Below the pieces are notes generated by a model. That model saw only the letters and a list, made by a program, of their open reading frames with translations. It ran no database searches and was not told where the DNA came from. Shown piece after piece: positions 57,184-64,000 of a stretch of 64,000 nt of DNA. Source of the stretch: Manduca sexta (lineage: Eukaryota; Arthropoda; Insecta; Lepidoptera; Sphingidae); NCBI RefSeq assembly GCF_014839805.1, contig NC_051119.1, forward strand, positions 8,301,245-8,365,244, given 5' to 3'. The translations under genes and the position numbers were made by a program. Numbering within the stretch: the stretch's first letter is position 1; every line of letters starts with the position of its first letter.

Positions 57184-57189
57184 TACTTA

Positions 57190-59280
57190 TACATCAGTAA
57201 ATATTATATAGGACAGTAGGGCAAAGTAATATAATGAAACAATGTAGTATAAAAGCATACATTTTATTATAGAATCACTATTCCATACAATATACCACAG
57301 TGTTTAGTTAGGTACACTTTAAAATCCAACCGGCGTTATAAGAAAGTTTAAACTTTACGCTATTTATGTGGAAACATTTTATTTCACTATAATAATGGAT
57401 TTTTTTAAATTTATCTAATTACGTACTAATTTAACTTACGTTTAAAAGGCTTTAGTTAAAAAGAGTAGGGAGAAATACACTATCACTGACCGTTTAAATA
57501 AGTACATGTCGTTAATGGTTAGTTGACAGCAAAATTATGTGAATCACATAATTTTTATACATATATGACTTACGATAATGATTTTTGGTGTCTTCACGGA
57601 GCTGGGAAGAACATACTTCATCTGAAGAATTGCTTATAGCCTTGACAAAGCGTATTTACTGAGTGAAACAATCAAGCTATAAAAACATCCGTTTTTTTTC
57701 CAAGGCGTTGAAACAAATTTTTCAGTTATCTATAATAATAAAGTAACAATTTTTTTTATTAAAAAAAACGGTTTTACTTTTAAATTTTATGCAAAAAAAA
57801 TATCACATTGTTTGCCCGACTGTTACAAGTAGAAAGATTATCAAATTAATAATCAAACTGTTTGACGCCTTACAATAATTTCTAAATGGCGATCAAGACT
57901 TGCTGCATGCCCAAAAAATATTCAGCTTTTTGTATGTCCGTCGCAGCTCGATATAAGTAATGAATAAATAATATTAAATATTCGAAGTGGAACTTCATAA
58001 CCGTTGCTTCAACAATAAACCCGTTTAGCTAATCCACCAGTTGTTTAAAATCCGTGAACCGTATAGTTTGTATTCGATTACGGGTTTCTGAATTGCAATT
58101 CACCCCAATTAGTTCAAGCTAATAGATGTTATCCATCGTATTCAGAAACCAGGCGTTTATCTCAATATTTCTTATACAGCAGATTTCAATAAACAATACC
58201 AATCGATAGCATATCGACGGTTAGAAGGCAAATTGACTTAAACGACATTATTTGCGACACTAAATTTCATGTATATTTAAAATCAGCACTTTTTTCTATG
58301 TTTTTTAAAGTCGTTAAAATTTTTCGAAAATTTTTTTTCGTTTATGTCAATTAGATTTTCAACCGACGATATGATCCATAGTAAAAATTGATAAATCAAA
58401 ATTGTTTTTTTGACATTTCTACAGATTAAAAAACAATGGATTTTTTATTAATCTCTGGTTTGATCCAAGGATAACGATTAGGATTGTTTTTATTTTCGAT
58501 ATAACTAAAAATAGATAGTACTAGATCTTTGATGTTACCACAATCTTTCCTATGGCTTCACTTAAAATGTTAATACGCTAAAATTATTGCACACAGATGT
58601 GTAATAATTCAGGTTGCACACGTTTCTACGAGTCTGATGAAGTATATGAAGTTGAAAATACCATTTAGAGGTCTAATAACCAACTAATAGCTTGCTCAGC
58701 GTTCATTATATTTCATTTAGTAAGTTAATTGTATTTGAAAATACGCTTCATTATTTGGCCCCAATCGCTGTAATGTATAGTAACAATCATCGATGACAGC
58801 AATACGGCCACTATCAACAAGTAGGGTGTAAACACCAATTCCAGGGCACTAATAACGACCACCTTCAACAAATTTAAACCTGTTTAGTTCTTTACGCATA
58901 GAAACGATTTCAGTATCAAAGTTTGGGTGTTTCTTTAATTAGCTCTTCAATTTCAAAAGTAGGATTTTAGAGTTAATAGACCTCCAAATAATATTGTCCC
59001 CAAGAAAATTAATCTATACTTAAATACATTTGTAATTGCTAAAAAGTTAACTGGGCGAAACACTTACGTATGTACACTTTACAAATGTTTTAGAATTATG
59101 CTACGCGATTCATCGTTTTGTTTAAATGCAATTTTTATTAGATTTTTTCTCGTTAAATACGTTTTTTTTTTATAAAAATGCACTTTGGCTTATTCCGATA
59201 CACTACGAAGGAAAAATATTTCCAAATTATTCATTATCAGAATAAAGCACTATTGATGATTATTAATATTTTAATAATAT
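57190..59280. other. Long intergenic AT-rich stretch, nothing recognised
   Basis: No exon, tRNA or shared repeat was found. Homopolymer A/T runs are frequent. Confidence 0.35.
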
Positions 59281-59287
59281 ACTATCA

Positions 59288-59461
59288 ACCGACTTCAAAA
59301 ATGCGGTTTTTTAAATTCGATGCTAAATATGTTACTTTGGTACAATTTTTTCATAAAAAAAAATATTTTCGAAATACTGGACTATTTTCACTGAGGCTTA
59401 TTTCAAATAATTCGGCAATTTTAACGTAAATTGGTGTTTTCATTCGTTTTGAAGTCGGTTC
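59288..59461. mobile_element. Short inverted-terminal element related to the 9.4-kb composite
   Basis: The left end AACCGACTTCAAAAATGCGG and right end TTTTGAAGTCGGTT are inverse copies, enclosing about 145 bases. The same termini occur at 11020-11040 and, with one change, at 9421. The open frames on both strands over it are AT-driven. Confidence 0.55.
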
Positions 59462-59469
59462 ACAAAACT

Positions 59470-60125
59470 CAATACATTTAAACACGATAATCAATATTTG
59501 GGTATTCACAAAATGTTTTATCTCAAAATGTGGCGCCATCTATCGGCGAGGGAAACCTATCGCTACGATTGTTTGGCCTAGCTTTCTATAGTTATTGACG
59601 CGAGCCTATCTACCTAAAAGGCATCTTAATACGCTATGAAAGTAATATTTTAGTGTCGACTAGACTATCGTGTTCTTAACTAATAACTAAACCGAGCGAA
59701 CAGGCGGAAACGTCTATATAAGAACATTTTTTTTTCTAAATAACATGCCCCCCTTTTTTTGTTAAGAACGATTCTAAAAAGTTACATTATTGTTAAAATT
59801 TTTAACGTTTTTAATGTTAATAAAAAAATACAAACGAATAAAGAAGTTATATTTGTAAAAAAAATCTAGACTTTTAAAAATTATCATGACATATTAACAC
59901 TTTCCCCCTGTTCGTCGATTGTCCCACGTTAATTACTGAATGAAACGATCGAATAAACTATGCAATATTTGGCACGACCTTCGTATTTACTATGATTCCT
60001 GAGAGGGTTGTGCAGTCATATAAAAAATTAAATTAATTTATTCCTTATTTCACGAGCCTATAAATGAACTGCTCTAAACTTTTTTTGTTTTTTTTCTTCT
60101 TACTTTATCATGTACTGTAGTCTTT
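59470..60125. other. Intergenic AT-rich stretch, nothing recognised
   Basis: T- and A-runs are frequent. No gene or repeat copy was identified. Confidence 0.35.
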
Positions 60126-60127
60126 AC

Positions 60128-60285
60128 CCTAAACTGATTGAAAAGAGCAACACCAGAGTTTCTTGCCCGTTCTTCTCTGGTGAAAACTGCTTTCCGAACT
60201 GGTGGTAGAGTTAATATTGACGGAATCTAAATAATGTATAACATTTTACAGATTCAAATAAATCATTTCATTTCATTTCATTACT
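60128..60285 (+). repeat. LINE 3'-end-like retroposon
   Basis: TTGCCCGTTCTTCTCTGGTG and GCTTTCCGAACTGGTGGTAG, then AATAAATCATTTCATTTC, match the layout of abundant lepidopteran LINE tails that end in a short ATTTC microsatellite. Confidence 0.5.
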
Positions 60286-61074
60286 TCTGTTTGGTTTAAT
60301 TTTAACAAGATCACATCTCACGCGCCGCGTAAAGACAACAGCCGTCGTGCGTATACGCACGTAAATCAGGAATAACTTGTATTTTTCATGCAAATATAAC
60401 TAACGCAAACTATTTCGTATTTACTTAATTATTTAAGGAGCGCTGCAATTATTGTTCAAAAGTATCGAATAATTTCTATAGAATTACCTATTATTGTAGT
60501 ATTTATGGAAATTAAAATTTAATTTCAAAATTTAATAGTTTTAATTTATTTTTTTTGTTTTTTCTCGTTAATCATTAAAAAAACTTCCTTTAAAGTATTG
60601 AATTCACTCATTACAAAAAGTTCGTATTACTACACTATTTACGTATTTTGATAATATATTCGCATACTCAAAATCTATATAGTTATAGTGCCAACTATTG
60701 TACAGGTTACCCTAGCGCATGGTCCAACTAATACATGCGGCCAAAACTCGACCTTATCTTGTAGAATATACGTTCTATATTCATACAAGATGCGTATTAC
60801 TTTATAGTAATTAGGTCGATTTTTGCTCGCAATTGTACAGATGCTAATACACTGAAACATACTTGTTACTAACTAAAATGAAGGGTCGTCCCGGCCTTAT
60901 AGTAACAAAACTAACATAAAATTATCTACCAAAGTGACAGCTCATTTTTGACAGACATTCGAGTAACTTTTTGACGGGAGATTAAAAAAGACATACTTCT
61001 TTTTATGCCACTATTGAGAAGTATTTATTTAATAATATGCAACATAGGAAAGATCAAAATGATCCATCTATACA

Positions 61075-61275
61075 TATTATAAAACAAAGTCTACTCTTCT
61101 GTCTCTCTGTATGTAGTCAATTTTCTCAAAATATACTGAACGGATTTTTATGAAATTTGGTATGGAGATAGTTTAAGACCCTGGGAAGGTTATAGGCTAC
61201 TTACTATCCCGGGAAAATATATATCGGGACTTTTATCCCGGGACACTCATACATGACGAAACCGGGAGCAAATCG
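61075..61275 (+). repeat. Helitron-like non-autonomous fragment
   Basis: TACTGAACGGATTTTTATGA and TTTGGTATGGAGATAG, followed by CCGGGA blocks and a CGAAACCGGGAGCAAATCG end, follow the same order as 48060-48345. Confidence 0.45.
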
Positions 61276-61289
61276 TTTGTTATATAAAT

Positions 61290-63260
61290 ATTTTTTTGTC
61301 AAGAGCTGTCAAAAATGTGCTGACACGCGTAACTTTGTACAACAGATCTTACGCAACCAATACTGAATGGCTTGCAGTGCCGTCTACACATACACGCAAA
61401 GTGACAGCGTCTAGAGCTACTAGCACGGGGTAGTTAGTCACGACTTTTCTTTGACCGGCTTGCTTGGGTTTTTCTTATTTTTGGAGTCAGTTAGATTGTT
61501 GGAACTATTAAAATTAATCGCTCTTATGTCAAATAGACAGTTTTTTTATTGTTGTGTTATAGGATGATTTTTAAATCGTAGTTACAATAGAGCTATGAGG
61601 ATAGTCAAAATATTTAAAAGTTTTCCTGTCGATAATTGACTAATCATTAAAATTATCTAGGGTCAAATATAACATCACTCAGTATGAGAATCAATAACTG
61701 AACAAATAAATCATTTTCCCCTGTAATTTGTATTTGAGCCGATCATAGAAAACTCAATGAACAGATACTAAAGTGTAAGGAAGCGTGGGACTGCGCGGTG
61801 GACAGGGTAATGTTTATTGTCTACTCACTCCCTTAGATAACGAACAAGTATAAAGAGCGTCACTGTGTGCATTGGCTTAACTGGGACGGGCCTATAGGGG
61901 TCAGGTTTGGGACCTTAGGATCCTTTTAAAGTAAAAAACTCCTTTTAGTGTTTAGGAGTTAGTCACCTTTATAGTTCACTTCGGGTAATAGTTTGGACTA
62001 ACTTGACACAGTTTTAACTAAATTTGAAGTGTCCGTATTTTGTCATGATCATTTTATGAGTTCAAATTTATTATCATATTACAGTGGTATTTATTAGGCT
62101 CCAGTAATAGCACATTAAATGATTATTTTAATTTTTTTTAAACGTAGATCTCAATTTTTCTACTCACCCCCCAGCATTTCTAAACATTAATTTATGATAG
62201 TACAAATTATCGATATTTTTTTTAAGATTTGCTGACCCTACTTCCAACTTATGTCACCAGTTACGCCAATGCCTTTGTCAACTAAGATAATTTGGCTTAA
62301 CCGAAGTCTATAGTGGATGCGACTCAGTCACCGAGCTTCGTTTACTCTACATTACTCTATGTGACGCCTTTGACATTTCAAACGTCACTTTGACAAATTT
62401 TGACAAGTCGAACTACAGAGAAGAAAAATGCCTCTATTACGTTTTCATTCTTGAAGATTAATATTTAAATAGTTAAATAACTATTGAAGAATAAATTTGA
62501 CATTTACAGTATCTTTGGAAAATGTCAAAATCAAAAATTCAATAATCTGACAGAATTTTACTAATCAATGCATTGTCCCTTTCACTCTTAAAACATAGAT
62601 AAGAAATAGACAGTCCACTGATATAGAGTACAAAGTCTCTTGTTCTGAGACAATAACATATGAAATGTCAGAGTGCCAGCTAACCTTAGTTAAATAAATC
62701 AATATTATACAGTTCATCCTTAGGGTAAATGTACCACACGTTGCCACTTAAATAACTTTAAAATAAATAAATAGTCTACAGGATACCCTAGCCATCAAAC
62801 ATACGCAACGAATATTCAGTATATCATGTCTGGTACATTCATCCTATACAAGTTTAAACATTTCATTATGTTCTTATATCGTTTGATACTTGTCGATAAT
62901 CGCTCAACAACATTGTCGACTACGTATAGATTTAATTTACGAAAAATCTTTGAGGAAATCCTGCTAATCAATTTAATTTTGTCGACATAATAGTAAGCCT
63001 GTACTTTCCTCTAATCTCAATCCGACATATCGATACCGAATGGAAACCATTACAACATGGATCACAACATTCATACTAGCTTCCTATGTCCCATATATCT
63101 TTATAATTATATAACCACCATAACTCCAACACTGGTTGCTTTCATATATCATTCCAAATAAAAATCCATCTATCATTTTATTGTAAGACAACACCCTAAA
63201 CACATTCCGTACCAAACGATATAACAACCTCACGGCGTATTCTGAACTCGTTTCGTCTGG
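61290..63260. other. Non-coding stretch downstream of, or intronic to, the PDZ gene
   Basis: On the minus strand this is the sequence after the exon ending at 63274, so at least part of it is intron. A cluster of TGACA/TGTCA motifs lies at 62370-62410. No further exon could be supported. Confidence 0.35.
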
Positions 63261-63273
63261 ACCTCCTTATTAC

Positions 63274-63440
63274 CTGACGATCTTGAAGCGCTTCACCTTA
63301 ATAGTTGTCTTGTTGGAGGCGAGCTTGAGAGCTGCCGCGGCGGTCATGAGGTCCGCGGACGAGAGATCCTTGCCGTCCACAGAGACTAGGATGTCACCTT
63401 TCTGTAGACGACCGTCCATTTCCGCCGGCGAGCCTGCCAA
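63274..63440 (-). CDS. PDZ-domain exon, C-terminal half
   Basis: On the minus strand the exon follows a CCCTTTCCAG acceptor and ends in GTCAG before a GTAATA donor, phase 0 to phase 2. It encodes GSPAEMDGRLQKGDILVSVD and then an alpha helix (LMTAAAALKLA) and a basic strand (TTIKVKRFK). These are the alphaA-betaD, alphaB and betaF parts of a PDZ domain. The GRLQKGDILVSVDG block is diagnostic. A further exon must lie at lower coordinates but was not found. The parent could be a multi-PDZ scaffold (PATJ/MPDZ/InaD-like); the exact gene is not clear. Confidence 0.8.
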
Positions 63441-63855
63441 CTGGAAAGGGAACAGGATGTTTCACATAATGTCATTTTTATTGTGTTAAAATGTAGAGGT
63501 TTTCTGCAAACGAGGACAGAAATGACTTAAGGGTGGTCACCGACATCCTCAGATCCTGTGGAGTCTTAAACTCCAAGGGGTCGTAGGACATTAGGAGGAC
63601 GAACTGTGATGACTCACAGGTTGGATATAATTGCACACCTTACAAAATTTTGAAAACATTTTATTTCAGAATTTATGTTGAATCTGCCATAACTATTACT
63701 TAGGGTCGGCAGAATCTATAATTCCCTAATGCATCCCCTCCCCGCTACTCCCAACTGACTCCGACTTGAATTTATATAATTGAATGTGTCAGCCTAGTTC
63801 AAACGCTACCGCGAAGGGTCAGGGCGCGACACCAGGGCGCGTGGGAGGCACTGAC
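63441..63855 (-). other. Intron within the PDZ domain
   Basis: This 415-base intron (minus strand GTCAGT to CCCTTTCCAG) splits the PDZ domain just after its LGDL segment, in phase 0. No repeat was recognised in it. Confidence 0.7.
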
Positions 63856-64000
63856 CAGGTCGCCGAGGTAGACGCCGGGCTGCTGCACGGGCGCGACGCA
63901 GGTGAGGCCGAGGGCGCGGCCGGGCTTGCGCGCCAGCTCCACCTCCACCTCCTGGTACTTGATGGGCTCCGGCCGGTGCACCGTCAGCTTCAACTGGAAC
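63856..64000 (-). CDS. PDZ-domain exon, N-terminal half (runs off the window)
   Basis: On the minus strand the frame encodes KLTVHRPEPIKYQEVEVEL, then RKPGRALGLTCV and VYLGDL, and ends at a GTCAGT donor. RALGLTCV occupies the carboxylate-binding loop position, an uncommon LGLT version of the usual GLGF. The join to the exon at 63274-63440 is in phase 0 and restores a continuous PDZ domain of about 85 residues. The exon is strongly GC-rich compared with its neighbourhood. The 5' part of the gene lies beyond 64000. Confidence 0.8.

Overview
The window is AT-rich eukaryotic DNA. Sparse exons are separated by long introns, and the intergenic sequence is dense with dispersed repeats. The repeat families (several tRNA-derived SINEs, RTE- and CR1/Jockey-like LINE tails, Helitron-like tails, short fold-back elements and a Ty3/gypsy element) and the weak coding density best fit an insect, most likely a moth or butterfly. 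No bacterial-style operon, CRISPR array, rRNA or convincing functional tRNA gene is present. Gene models below were built by hand from splice sites and reading-frame continuity. No gene was confirmed by database search.

Layout. (1) 0.6-5.1 kb, plus strand: a three-exon gene (779-929, 2127-2252, 4229-4455) for a 167-residue single-pass membrane protein with two PPxY motifs, probably a WW-domain/Nedd4-ligase adaptor. (2) 5-29 kb: intergenic DNA holding SINEs, LINE tails, fold-back elements and a composite inverted/tandem-repeat element at 9.4-11.0 kb. (3) About 29.5-51.3 kb, plus strand: a second gene. A possible distal promoter and first exon lies near 29.5 kb. The coding exons are 42470-42501, 46868-46939, 49075-49240 and 49666-50694, encoding a 432-residue protein with a Cys-rich N-terminus and a long disordered, Ser-rich tail carrying PP1-docking-like motifs. 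Two tandem upstream ORFs precede its start codon. (4) 52.06-56.45 kb: a Ty3/gypsy-type LTR element with nearly identical LTRs and a 4-bp target duplication. Its coding region is broken, and its RNase H/integrase part is replaced by the 3' end of a non-LTR retrotransposon carrying an array of 13 evenly spaced hairpins. (5) 56.5-63.2 kb: mostly unassigned AT-rich DNA with small repeats. (6) 63.27-64 kb, minus strand: two exons of a PDZ-domain protein gene that continues off the right edge.

The most unusual structure is the hairpin array at 55481-55919. Twelve hairpins share a 12-nt loop built on GAGGGCTC, and a thirteenth has a variant loop of the same length. The stems differ in sequence from one hairpin to the next yet stay paired, which is the pattern expected when structure is conserved. 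The array sits immediately after a LINE stop codon inside an LTR element that appears to have moved recently.
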